Shown here one piece after another: positions 21,544-29,266 of a stretch of 33,220 nucleotides of DNA. The notes below the pieces were generated by a model. That model saw nothing but the letters and a program-made list of their open reading frames with translations, was not told where the DNA came from and searched no databases. Origin of the DNA: Rhodoferax sp. (GTDB lineage Bacteria; Pseudomonadota; Gammaproteobacteria; Burkholderiales; Burkholderiaceae_C); contig NZ_JAQTMS010000059.1 of NCBI RefSeq assembly GCF_028714215.1, forward strand, positions 1-33,220, given 5' to 3'. A program made the translations under genes and the position numbers. Each line of letters begins with the position of its first letter. The stretch's first letter is position 1.

Positions 21544-24222
21544 CCCCTCCTGCTGCCGCCAGGCCATCCTGGCCGCATCGACGATGTGCTGGGCGTCCAC
21601 GCCGAAGAAGTGGCGCAGCGCGGCACGCGTGTCGCTGCGGCCGAAACCGTCGGTACCCAGGGTGATGTAGCGCCGGCCTTGCGGGACGAAGGCGCGAATG
21701 CTCTCCGGTACGGCCTTGACGTAGTCGGTGGCGGCGACGATGGGGCCGCCGCTTGGTTGCAGCAAGGTGGTGATGAAAGGCGGCGGCACATCTTGTTGCC
21801 CTTGCAGTTGGCACCGCTGCTGCGCCTGGCCGTCGCGCGTCAGTTCGCTCCAGCTTGTGACGCTGAACACCTCCACCTCAAAGCCCTGGCTCGCAAGCCG
21901 TTCGGCGGCCCGGATCGCCTCGTTCAGTATGGCGCCGGAGCCCAGCAGGGTCACGGTCCTCGATGCAGCCGAGCCTGGCTCGCCGTTCGCTGCTGCCTTG
22001 TAGCTGCCAAAACGATAGCAACCGCGCAGCACTTGGTCTTCCACGCCGGCCGGCAGATCGGGCTGCGCGTAGTTCTCGTTCATCAGCGTGATGTAGTAGA
22101 AGACGTTCTTCTGCGCCAGCAGCATCTCGCGCATGCCGGCGTCCACGATCACCGCCAGCTCGCCGGCAAAGGCCGGGTCGTAGGCTTTGCAATTGGGGAT
22201 CGTCGCGGCCAGCAGATGGCTGCTGCCGTCCTGATGCTGCAGGCCTTCGCCGCCCAGCGTGGTGCGCCCCGACGTGGCGCCCAGCAGGAAGCCGCGCGCC
22301 TGCTGGTCGGCGGCCGCCCAGATCTGGTCGCCGACGCGCTGAAAACCGAACATCGAGTAGTAGATGTAGAACGGCAGCATCGCCAGGCCGTGCACGCTGT
22401 AGCTGGTGGCCGCCGCGGTCCAACTGGCGATGGCGCCCGCTTCGTTGATGCCTTCTTCCAGGATCTGGCCGTCCAGTGCCTCGCGGTAGCTCAGCACCGA
22501 GCCGATGTCTTCCGGCGAATAGCGTTGCCCCACGCTGGAATAGATGCCCACCTGTTTGAACAGATTGGCCATGCCAAAGGTGCGCGCTTCATCGGCCACG
22601 ATGGGCACGATGCGCGGACCCAGTTCCGGGTCTTTCAGCAAGGCGCCCAGCATGCGCACAAAAGCCATGGTGGTGCTCATTTCCTTGCCGGCGGCCTGCA
22701 AGGCAAAGTTGGCGTAGCCGGCCAGTGCCGGCACCGCTACCGGCGCGCAAGCGGTCTCGCGGCGTGGCAGGTAGCCGCCCAGTTGCCGGCGCCGGCCTTG
22801 CAGGTACTGCATCTCGGGGCTGTCGGCGGCCGGTTTGTAGAAGGCCAGTGAGGTGGCCTGCGCGTCGCTCAGCGGCAGATGGAAGCGGTCGCGAAATTCC
22901 AGCAACTCCTCGTCGCCCAATTTCTTCTGCGAGTGGGTGGTCATCTTGCCTTGCCCGGCGGCCCCCATGCCGTAGCCTTTCTTGGTGTGCGCCAGGATGA
23001 CGCTGGGCTGTCCGCGATGGCTGGCGGCGGCGCAGTACGCGGCATGGATCTTGACCAGATCGTGGCCGCCGCGTTTCAGGCGGTCGATTTCCTCGTCGGT
23101 CATGCCTTGCGCCAGCCGCTTGAGTTCCTCGTTCTGGCCGAAGAAGTTGTCGCGGTTGAAGCGCCCGTCGCGGGTCGCGAAGGTCTGCATCTGGCCGTCC
23201 ACCGTCCTGGCGAAAGCGCGCGCCAGCGCGCCCGTGCTGTCGCGGGCAAACAAGCCGTCCCAGTCGCTGCCCCACACCAGTTTGATGACGTTCCAGCCGG
23301 CCCCGGAAAACAGTTTCTCCAGCTCGTCGATGATGCGGCCGTTGCCGCGCACCGGGCCGTCCAGGCGCTGCAGGTTGCAGTTGACGACCCAGACCAGGTT
23401 GTCCAGGCCCTCGCGCGCGGCCAGCGTCAGCGCGCTCATCGATTCGGGCTCGTCCATCTCGCCGTCGCCGAAAACGCCCCACACCTTGCGCCCCGCGCAG
23501 TCCAGCAGGCGGCGGTGGCTCAGGTAGCGCATGAAGCGCGCCTGGTAGATCGAACTGATCGGGCCGATGCCCATGGAGCCGGTCGGAAACTGCCAGAAGT
23601 CGGGCATCAGGTAGGGGTGCGGATAGCTGCACAGGCCGCGCCCAGCGCTGGCGCCGCTGGCCGCCGGTGCCGTCAGTTCCTGGCGGTAATGGGCCAGATC
23701 GCCCTCGCTGAGGCGGCCTTCCAGAAAAGCGCGGGCATAGACGCCGGGCGAGCTGTGCGGCTGGAAGAACACCAGATCGCCGCGCTGCTGGCCCTCACCG
23801 GTGCCTTCGCGCGCATGAAAAAAGTGGTTGAAGCCAACCTCGAAAAGATCGGCCGCGCTGGCATAGCTGGCAATGTGGCCGCCCAGATCGCCGTAACGCT
23901 GGTTGGCACGCACCACCATGGCCAGCGCGTTCCAGCGCATCAGGGAGGCCAGCCGCTCCTCGATCGCCAGATCGCCGGGGAAGGTCGCTTGCTGTTCAAC
24001 GCCAATGGTGTTGACGTAGGGGGTGCAGAGTTGGGCATGCCAGCCGATGCGGGCCTCATGCGCCACGCGGGTCAGCTCGTCGAGCAACTGGCGCGCACGC
24101 TCAGGCCCCTGCGTGGCTGCCACGGCCCTGAGCGCGTCGCGCCATTCAAGCGTTTCCTGCGGGTCGGGATCGATGAGGGGGGAGGGGTCGAGCAGGGCAG
24201 GGCTGGGTAGGGAGGCGTTCAT
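21538..24222 (-). CDS. mdeB: Homodimeric-type 2-oxoacid dehydrogenase E1 (AceE/MdeB-like)
   Basis: Predicted 894 residues, the length of AceE (about 890). The thiamine-diphosphate motif is GDGEMDEPES (252-261) ending near VVNCN (279-283), and the active-site His lies in LGGHIASYASAADLFEVGFNHFF-type sequence (His116). C-terminal E1 blocks such as EGINEAGAIASW and SGRTTLGGEGLQHQDG are intact. No E2 or E3 gene is adjacent, and an Lrp-type gene is divergent, as in the Pseudomonas putida mdeR-mdeB arrangement, where MdeB is a 2-oxobutyrate dehydrogenase E1. A second, non-housekeeping E1 acting on a 2-oxoacid from amino-acid breakdown is therefore more likely than the main pyruvate dehydrogenase. 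mdeA (methionine gamma-lyase) is not here. Confidence 0.87.
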   Translation of the reverse strand: MNASLPSPALLDPSPLIDPDPQETLEWRDALRAVAATQGPERARQLLDELTRVAHEARIGWHAQLCTPYVNTIGVEQQATFPGDLAIEERLASLMRWNALAMVVRANQRYGDLGGHIASYASAADLFEVGFNHFFHAREGTGEGQQRGDLVFFQPHSSPGVYARAFLEGRLSEGDLAHYRQELTAPAASGASAGRGLCSYPHPYLMPDFWQFPTGSMGIGPISSIYQARFMRYLSHRRLLDCAGRKVWGVFGDGEMDEPESMSALTLAAREGLDNLVWVVNCNLQRLDGPVRGNGRIIDELEKLFSGAGWNVIKLVWGSDWDGLFARDSTGALARAFARTVDGQMQTFATRDGRFNRDNFFGQNEELKRLAQGMTDEEIDRLKRGGHDLVKIHAAYCAAASHRGQPSVILAHTKKGYGMGAAGQGKMTTHSQKKLGDEELLEFRDRFHLPLSDAQATSLAFYKPAADSPEMQYLQGRRRQLGGYLPRRETACAPVAVPALAGYANFALQAAGKEMSTTMAFVRMLGALLKDPELGPRIVPIVADEARTFGMANLFKQVGIYSSVGQRYSPEDIGSVLSYREALDGQILEEGINEAGAIASWTAAATSYSVHGLAMLPFYIYYSMFGFQRVGDQIWAAADQQARGFLLGATSGRTTLGGEGLQHQDGSSHLLAATIPNCKAYDPAFAGELAVIVDAGMREMLLAQKNVFYYITLMNENYAQPDLPAGVEDQVLRGCYRFGSYKAAANGEPGSAASRTVTLLGSGAILNEAIRAAERLASQGFEVEVFSVTSWSELTRDGQAQQRCQLQGQQDVPPPFITTLLQPSGGPIVAATDYVKAVPESIRAFVPQGRRYITLGTDGFGRSDTRAALRHFFGVDAQHIVDAARMAWRQQEGS

Positions 24223-24303
24223 GGGGTGCTGGCGCAGCTTGGCTAAGCTTGAAACTATAAGGCGACCGCTGCCGCACGGGCAGCTCTTTTAGGCCATTGG
24301 GGC

Positions 24304-24316
24304 GCTTCATTGAAGC
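24304..24316. promoter_or_regulatory. Palindrome in the mdeB-lrp divergent region
   Basis: GCTTCA-T-TGAAGC is a perfect 6-1-6 palindrome in the 130-base divergent region, 36 bases before the lrp ATG. The surrounding AT-rich DNA (with a TTGAA and TTCAA pair spanning 24310-24331) suits binding by an Lrp/AsnC regulator. Control of both genes from here is inference. Confidence 0.4.
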
Positions 24317-24352
24317 ATAAAATTCTTTCAAACCAAAGATTACTGGCAGAAA

Positions 24353-24832
24353 ATGAAACTAAGTACCAAAGACATCCGGATCCTGAGCGAATTGCAGGCC
24401 GATGGCGCGCTGACCAATGTGGACCTGGCGCGCCGCGTGCACCTTTCACCCTCGCCCTGTCTGGCCCGGGTCAAGGCGCTGGAAGCATCGGGTGTGATTG
24501 CCCGCTACGTTGCCCTGCTCGATCCGGTCAAGCTGGGCCTGGGGCTCAACGTGTTCATCTCCATCAGCCTGACGGCGCAGAACAAGGCTTCGCTGTCCGA
24601 ATTCGAACGCCGCATCGCCGAGCACGATGAAGTCATGGAGTGCTATCTGATGACCGGCGACAGCGACTATCTGATCCGCGTCGCGGTGGCCGATATCGCG
24701 GCCCTGGAAAAATTCATCATCGAGCAACTCACGCCGATCCCCGGCATTGAAAAAATCAGATCCAGCTTTGCCCTCAAGCAGGTCCGCTACAAAACCGCGC
24801 TGCCGCTGCCCACCGGGTCGCATGCCGGCTGA
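24353..24832 (+). CDS. Lrp/AsnC family transcriptional regulator
   Basis: Predicted 159 residues. N-terminal winged helix-turn-helix (LSTKDIRILSELQADGALTN, then LARRVHLSPSPCLARVKALE), followed by the RAM/effector domain (SEFERRIAEHDEVMECYLMTGDSDYLIRVAV) and the IPGIEKIRSSFALKQV ending. Divergent from the E1 gene with 130 bases between, so it is probably its amino-acid- or oxoacid-responsive regulator, comparable to MdeR or BkdR. Confidence 0.9.
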   Translation: MKLSTKDIRILSELQADGALTNVDLARRVHLSPSPCLARVKALEASGVIARYVALLDPVKLGLGLNVFISISLTAQNKASLSEFERRIAEHDEVMECYLMTGDSDYLIRVAVADIAALEKFIIEQLTPIPGIEKIRSSFALKQVRYKTALPLPTGSHAG

Positions 24833-24903
24833 GTCGGGCGTTGACTGCGGGGTTTGAGCAGCAAGACTTCCGCCGGCAATACCTTCCGTGCAATTTGCAT
24901 TCA

Positions 24904-24923
24904 GTACCTGAAAATGGTACCAT
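24904..24923. promoter_or_regulatory. Probable hicAB operator
   Basis: GTACC (24904-24908) and GGTAC (24916-24920) form an inverted repeat, and ATGGTACCAT (24914-24923) is itself a perfect palindrome ending 6 bases before the hicA ATG. HicB antitoxins of this type carry a DNA-binding domain and repress their own promoter, so this is the likely site. Confidence 0.5.
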
Positions 24924-24929
24924 GAACCT

Positions 24930-25184
24930 ATGAAGCAGAGGCACCGGAGAACTGTCGAATTGATCTTTGCCCGACCAACCAGCGCGAATATCCAATGGCG
25001 GGATATTGAAGGTCTGTTTGTTGAATTAGGCGCGGAGATCGAAGAGCGGGCGGGTAGCCGGGTCTCTGTATTTTTGTTTCAGGAGGTGCGGGTGTTTCAC
25101 CGCCCACATCCTTCCCCGAATACGGACAAGGGTGCCGTGGCAGGTATCCGCAAGTGGCTTGAGCAGCACGGAGTTGAACCATGA
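24930..25184 (+). CDS. hicA: HicA-family toxin (mRNA interferase)
   Basis: Predicted 84 residues. IFARPTSANIQWRDIEGLFVELGAEIEERAGSRV and VFHRPHPSPNTDKGAVAGIRKWLE are the family blocks of the long HicA branch. The toxin has a double-stranded-RNA-binding-like fold and cleaves mRNA. In short HicA proteins the catalytic His follows GS (GSNH); here the same place reads GSRV, and the conserved His residues are in FHRPHP. It overlaps hicB by 4 bases (ATGA), the normal toxin-first order. Confidence 0.88.
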   Translation: MKQRHRRTVELIFARPTSANIQWRDIEGLFVELGAEIEERAGSRVSVFLFQEVRVFHRPHPSPNTDKGAVAGIRKWLEQHGVEP

Positions 25185-25513
25185 ACGTAATGACGGTTGA
25201 CGATTTTCACGCAACGATTGAATTCGACCCTGATCTCGATCTCTTTCGGGGCGAGATTCTGGGTCTTAACGGCGGCGCCGATTTTTATGGAAAAAATCCA
25301 AAAGAATTGCGTGCCGAATTCAAGCGCTCACTCCAGGTTTTTCTTGAGGTCTGTGCTGAGAAGGGCATTCAGCCAAGGCGTCATTTTTCAGGCAAGTTCA
25401 ACTTGCGAATTTCCCCGGATTTGCACGAGAAGCTGGCAATCGCTGCACAAGCCCAGGGGAAAAGCATCAACACCTTGGCGCAGGAAGCGTTGCGGGAGTG
25501 CGTTGCTGGGTGA
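25181..25513 (+). CDS. hicB: HicB-family antitoxin
   Basis: Predicted 110 residues. The N-terminal partial RNase-H-like domain (FHATIEFDPDLDLFRGEILGL, ADFYGKNPKELRAEFKRSLQVF) covers the toxin; the C-terminal ribbon-helix-helix (FNLRISPDLHEKLAIAAQAQ, SINTLAQEALREC) binds DNA. Translationally coupled to hicA. It ends 34 bases from the convergent phnN stop, so the pair sits at the downstream end of the phosphonate cluster. Confidence 0.9.
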   Translation: MNVMTVDDFHATIEFDPDLDLFRGEILGLNGGADFYGKNPKELRAEFKRSLQVFLEVCAEKGIQPRRHFSGKFNLRISPDLHEKLAIAAQAQGKSINTLAQEALRECVAG

Positions 25514-25547
25514 GGTGCCAAGTTCGACCGACGGTGCCGCAAGACTG

Positions 25548-26111
25548 TCAGTCCTCCCGGCCTGCCGGAACCGGGCTTGCGTGACGAAGGTAGTCCGCCA
25601 ACTGGCGGCCGGCGTCGGCCAGTTGGCCCTGGTTGACGATGGTGCAGTCGGCGCGCAGTGCCCGAAAGCGCGCGTTGCGGGCCAGCCGCGCGGCCACCTC
25701 CTGCGGCGCGTCGCGTCCGCGCTGTGCCAGGCGCAGCGCAAGCTGCTGCGCTTCGGCCACGACGTGCACCACCCGCAACTGCGCGGCGCCGGGCAGACCG
25801 TCCACATGCTGGCGCGAACCATTCACCACCACCACTCGTCCGGCCGCCACCTCGGCGGCGTAATGCGCACTGACGCCGTAGTGAAAACCATGCGCCTGCC
25901 AGCGCCAGGCCAGCGCACCCGAATTCAGCATGCGGGCAAACTGCTGCGGCGTCACCGCGTCGTGCTCCGAGTCGGGCCGCGACGCGCGAGTCACCAGGCG
26001 GCGCGCAAAGACAATGTCGGGCCAATCGGCCAGATGCCGGGTAGCCCAGTTCATCACGCTGTCCTTGCCGGCACCCGAGGGACCGCAGACAAACACCCAA
26101 AGCCCGCTCAT
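25548..26111 (-). CDS. phnN: Ribose 1,5-bisphosphate phosphokinase PhnN
   Basis: Predicted 187 residues. The P-loop is GPSGAGKDS (10-18), the PhnN variant of the guanylate-kinase fold; NWATRHLADWPDIVFARRLVTRA and DSEHDAVTPQQFARM are characteristic. PhnN makes PRPP from ribose 1,5-bisphosphate at the end of the C-P lyase pathway. The start at 26111 overlaps the stop of the DUF1045 gene by 4 bases; a longer reading to 26177 is not needed. It is the last gene of the minus-strand cluster, after phnF and the DUF1045 gene. Confidence 0.9.
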   Translation of the reverse strand: MSGLWVFVCGPSGAGKDSVMNWATRHLADWPDIVFARRLVTRASRPDSEHDAVTPQQFARMLNSGALAWRWQAHGFHYGVSAHYAAEVAAGRVVVVNGSRQHVDGLPGAAQLRVVHVVAEAQQLALRLAQRGRDAPQEVAARLARNARFRALRADCTIVNQGQLADAGRQLADYLRHASPVPAGRED

Positions 26112-26803
26112 GCAGTCATCTCCACATCGGCGACCCGTACCAACGGCTGACCCGGCGCCGTCTCGACAAACAGGCACAAACGGTCCAGCAGCAGGGGTGC
26201 CGTTGCATTCAACTGCGCTACCGGCTCAAGCACCGCCTGCATCACCCGCTGCGCATCCGGCGCGGCCAGCGGACCGCTCAGGCTGAAATGGAATCGAAAG
26301 CGCTCCAGCACATAGGGGTAGCCATAAAGCTGCAGCAATTCCTGCTCGCGCGCATCGAGTGGCGCGCTAAGCCGGCGTGCCAGCTCGGCCGCCGACAGGG
26401 GCGCACGCAAGGCATCGAGCGCGGTCACGCACTGCGCCGCCAGGGCCACCAGTTCCTCCGGGGGTGTGATCGGCACCAGTGCCACAAAATCGCCAAGCGT
26501 GGTCACCCGCAAAGGCCCCAGCGCCACTGGCCTGAGTCTGGCCGCCAGCGTCTGCATCTGCGCCAGTAAGTCGGCGACGTTGTGCTCGGCGCGCAAGCGA
26601 ATGGGCGCTTTCAGGGTGGCGTGAAAACCATAGCGGCGCGGCTCCGCCGTGATGGCCTGCAAGTCAGTGGCCGAGAACTGCGACAGCTCCGGCGGCGCCA
26701 GCGGCGCACCGTTGCACTCGTCGCGGCCCAGCCAGTGGGCGCCGAACTGCCACCAGGGGGAGTGGCGCTGCGGTGAAAAATAGATGGCGTAGCGCGCCGT
26801 CAT
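26108..26803 (-). CDS. DUF1045 phosphonate-metabolism protein, 2H-phosphoesterase-like
   Basis: Predicted 231 residues from the ATG at 26803, which overlaps the phnF stop by 4 bases. Starts MTARYAIYFSPQRHSPWWQF, the DUF1045 opening. Two His-X-Thr/Ser-X motifs, H61-A-T-L (in RRYGFHATLKAPI) and H172-F-S-L (in RFRFHFSLSGPL), are those of 2H phosphoesterases, which act on cyclic phosphates. In phosphonate operons this family travels with phnN and phnM. A role on a cyclic ribose phosphate intermediate is a reasonable inference and is not shown by the sequence. Confidence 0.87.
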   Translation of the reverse strand: MTARYAIYFSPQRHSPWWQFGAHWLGRDECNGAPLAPPELSQFSATDLQAITAEPRRYGFHATLKAPIRLRAEHNVADLLAQMQTLAARLRPVALGPLRVTTLGDFVALVPITPPEELVALAAQCVTALDALRAPLSAAELARRLSAPLDAREQELLQLYGYPYVLERFRFHFSLSGPLAAPDAQRVMQAVLEPVAQLNATAPLLLDRLCLFVETAPGQPLVRVADVEMTA

Positions 26804-27558
26804 GCGGCGTCTCCCGCATGCACCACCAGTTGCACCCGGTCGCCGCAAAAAACCGTCTCGCCATACTTGACCGGCCGGCCCTCCAGGTCGACGTCGACCG
26901 ACTCCACGCACAGCAGCGGCCGGGTGCTTGGCTGCTTGAGCAGGCGCGCCGTCTCCTCGCTGGGCATCTGGGTGGTGATGCGGCTTTGCGCGCGCAGATA
27001 GTCCTGCACGCCAAAATGTTTCAGGATTTCGGTGCTGCGCATGCCCTCGGAGAGCATCTCCAGCAGCCCGGCAAAGCGTTGCGCCGGGTAATAGGCGGTG
27101 GCCAGGCCGATCGGCTCGCCGTTGCCCTCGTCCAGCAGTTCCACCATCAACACCTTGGCGCCCTTGTCGAGCTTGAGTTCAGTGGCCACCCGCGGCGTTG
27201 CCGGCGTCTCGCGCGCCGTCAGCAACTGCTTGCTGGGCAACAGACCTTTGCGCATCAGGTTTTCGCTGAAGCGGGTGCGGCTGGTCAGCGCGTAGTCCAG
27301 CAGCTCGTGCTGCACAAAGGTGCCGCGCCCAGGCTCGATGCGCACCAGCCCGTCCGTTTGCAGCGCGGCCACGGCCTGGCGCAAGGTATGGCGATTGACG
27401 GCGAAGCGCGCCGAGAGTTCGATCTCGCCGGGCAGGCGACCGGTGTCGGCATAGGCGCGATCCCGAATCTCGGTGCTCAGCGTGTCGGCAATCTGGCGCC
27501 ACACGGTCACGCCGCTGCGCCGCCCGGGGGCACTGGAGGTGAGTTGTCCGAAGGTCAT
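26800..27558 (-). CDS. phnF: GntR/HutC-family phosphonate regulator PhnF
   Basis: Predicted 252 residues from the ATG at 27558 (ribosome site AGGAAC); a longer reading to 27651 lacks conservation. The winged helix is at about 25-85 (VWRQIADTLSTEIRDRAYAD, LPGEIELSARFAVNRHTLRQ, GLVRIEPGRGTFVQ). The C-terminal UTRA domain binds the ligand (EPIGLATAYYPAQRF, LLCVESVDVDLEGRPVKYGE). It is co-translated with DUF1045 and phnN and is the probable repressor of the cluster. Confidence 0.87.
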   Translation of the reverse strand: MTFGQLTSSAPGRRSGVTVWRQIADTLSTEIRDRAYADTGRLPGEIELSARFAVNRHTLRQAVAALQTDGLVRIEPGRGTFVQHELLDYALTSRTRFSENLMRKGLLPSKQLLTARETPATPRVATELKLDKGAKVLMVELLDEGNGEPIGLATAYYPAQRFAGLLEMLSEGMRSTEILKHFGVQDYLRAQSRITTQMPSEETARLLKQPSTRPLLCVESVDVDLEGRPVKYGETVFCGDRVQLVVHAGDAA

Positions 27559-27644
27559 GAATCGTTCCTGGTGTGGCAGTGAGGGGCAGGGCGCGCGCGT
27601 CGCTTCAAATGACGCGCTCGGTCTGCCGACTCTAGCCACTGATT

Positions 27645-27667
27645 TAGACATCCGTATGACAATTGTC
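27645..27667 (-). promoter_or_regulatory. Candidate Pho box and PhnF operator upstream of phnF
   Basis: On the minus strand 27662-27645 reads TTGTCAT-ACGG-ATGTCTA: two units at an 11-base period, the first one mismatch from CTGTCAT, the second weaker. A possible -10, TAGAGT, follows about 9 bases on. Overlapping it, 27658-27667 is the perfect palindrome GACAATTGTC, and TTAGACA (27644-27650) faces TGTCTA (27664-27669); these fit a GntR-type operator. The site abuts the SDR stop codon, so phnF-DUF1045-phnN may have its own promoter inside the cluster. Confidence 0.4.
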
Positions 27668-28413
27668 TACAAGCCGCCGCCCACGCGCAGCACGGCGCCG
27701 GTGGCATAGGAAGCCTCGGCCGAGAGCAGCCAGACAATGGCGCGCGCGATTTCCGGCGGCTCGGCCAGCCGCTGCAGCGGGATGCGCGGCGCGATGCGCA
27801 GCGGCCGCTGGGGGTCGCCGGCGGCGGCGTGTATGCCGGTCAGGGTGGACCCCGGAGCGACCGCATTGACGCGAATGCCGCAGCTCGCCACTTCCTTGGC
27901 CAAACCGAGGGTGAAGGCGTCGACGCCAGCCTTGCTGGCGGCGTAATGCACGTACTCGCCGGCGCTGCCGGTGCTTGCCGCCACCGAGGACACATTGACG
28001 ATGGCGCCGCCTGTCCCACCCAGTGCCGTCGACATGCGGCGCACCGCCTCGCGGCAGCACAACATGCAGCCCAGCAGATTCACGTCCAGCACCCGGCGCA
28101 GCGTCGCCAGGTCCACGTCTTCCAGGCGCGTCAGCTTTCCGGTGGTGCCGGCGTTGCACACCAGCGCATTGACAGGGCCCAACTGCGCCGTGGCTTCATC
28201 GAACATGCGCTGCACGTCGGCCTCCTGCGCGATGTCGGCCTGCAGCGCATGGGCGCGCCCACCGGCGGCCTCGATCTGCGCCACCAGGGCCAGCGCGGCG
28301 TCGCGGTCCTGCACATAGTTGACGCCCACGGCATAGCCGGCTTGCGCCGCCAATACCGACGTGGCGGCGCCAATGCCGCGCGAACCGCCCGTCACAATCA
28401 CTGCCTGTGCCAT
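27667..28413 (-). CDS. SDR family NAD(P)-dependent oxidoreductase
   Basis: Predicted 248 residues, classical SDR. TGGSRGIG (8-15) binds the cofactor, NAG is at 87-89, and the catalytic Ser142/Ser143, Tyr157 and Lys161 are present (VNVSSVAAS, YVHYAASKAG). It ends with TGAVLRVGGGL. The cofactor preference is not certain; Arg12 after the glycine motif mildly favours NADP. It sits between phnP-like and phnF on the same strand. An alcohol or aldehyde formed by the upstream dioxygenase would be a logical substrate, which is inference. Confidence 0.87.
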   Translation of the reverse strand: MAQAVIVTGGSRGIGAATSVLAAQAGYAVGVNYVQDRDAALALVAQIEAAGGRAHALQADIAQEADVQRMFDEATAQLGPVNALVCNAGTTGKLTRLEDVDLATLRRVLDVNLLGCMLCCREAVRRMSTALGGTGGAIVNVSSVAASTGSAGEYVHYAASKAGVDAFTLGLAKEVASCGIRVNAVAPGSTLTGIHAAAGDPQRPLRIAPRIPLQRLAEPPEIARAIVWLLSAEASYATGAVLRVGGGL

Positions 28414-28434
28414 GGGTTACCTCTTAGAAGCTGC

Positions 28435-29181
28435 TTACACATGGATCGCCATGCCGTCGAACGCCAGGGCGGCGCCTAATCCGTCATGCATCCTCAATAT
28501 CTCGTCCGACGCATGCGTCAAGACCATGGCCGCAACGGTCAGGCGTTGCCGGTTGGCCATCAGCAGGTCGTGCGTCAGATGCGTGCGGGTGGGAGTCTGG
28601 TCCAGGTAGCACTCGGCGATCAGCAGATCGGCGCCGTCGCAGGCCTCGACGAGGTCCTCGGTCCAGCCGGTGTCGCCGGTATAGACCAGGCTGCGGTCGG
28701 CGTGCGTGACGCGCACGATGGACGGCCTGGTTTCGGGCACATGCAGTGCCGGCCAGCTCTTGACCGTGATGCCGCGGAACTGGGCGGCAACCCGGTGTTC
28801 CAGCTCCACATAATCCAGTTGGAAGCGCGGTTTCAGTGGCGCCGAGCCGGGAAACAGCACCTCCAGCAAACGGTTGATGTGGTGTTCGGTGCCGACCGGG
28901 CCGGCGATCACCAGCGGCCGGGTGCGCCGCGAAACCGCCATCGCATGCACCAGCAAGAAGGCGACGCCGGCACAGTGGTCGCCGTGAAAGTGCGTCAGGA
29001 CGATGGCATCGATGGCATCCGGATCGACGCCGTTGGCGCGCATGCCCACCATCGCTGAAGCGCCGCAATCGATCAAAAAGCGCTGGCTGCTGGATTCAAC
29101 GTGGATGCAGGTCTGTAGCCGGCCGCCGCTGCCGAAGGCGTCGCCGGCGCCGAGAAAGCGCACGACCAGATTTGTTTTCAT
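28435..29181 (-). CDS. phnP: Metallo-beta-lactamase-fold phosphodiesterase, PhnP-like
   Basis: Predicted 248 residues. The metal motif THFHGDH (63-69) and later VYTGDTGW and VLTHASDE belong to the RNase Z/PhnP branch of the fold, and the ending FDGMAIHV parallels the FDGMEIGVA ending of Escherichia coli PhnP. The Cys-rich structural zinc loop near the N-terminus of that PhnP is absent, so this is a distinct subfamily. PhnP opens the cyclic phosphate of 5-phosphoribosyl 1,2-cyclic phosphate to give ribose 1,5-bisphosphate, the PhnN substrate. The presence of phnN in the cluster supports that role, but another phosphodiester substrate is possible. Confidence 0.7.
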   Translation of the reverse strand: MKTNLVVRFLGAGDAFGSGGRLQTCIHVESSSQRFLIDCGASAMVGMRANGVDPDAIDAIVLTHFHGDHCAGVAFLLVHAMAVSRRTRPLVIAGPVGTEHHINRLLEVLFPGSAPLKPRFQLDYVELEHRVAAQFRGITVKSWPALHVPETRPSIVRVTHADRSLVYTGDTGWTEDLVEACDGADLLIAECYLDQTPTRTHLTHDLLMANRQRLTVAAMVLTHASDEILRMHDGLGAALAFDGMAIHV

Positions 29182-29209
29182 GTCCGTCCTCCAAAACGGT
29201 CTGGCGGCG

Positions 29210-29232
29210 GCGCCCCCATTTTCACAGGGGCG
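29210..29232. other. Stem-loop between the dioxygenase and phnP-like genes
   Basis: CGCCCC (29211-29216) pairs with GGGGCG (29227-29232), with one further possible pair outside, in the 85-base gap downstream of the dioxygenase. No T-run follows. It may tune expression between genes. Confidence 0.35.
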
Positions 29233-29266
29233 GCGCGGGAAAGGAGAACAGTTTGCCCGAACCGGC

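Noticed and set aside
22879..24210. A 443-codon plus-strand open frame inside the E1 gene
   Set aside because: Antisense shadow of a full-length AceE/MdeB-like gene; no recognisable protein motif.
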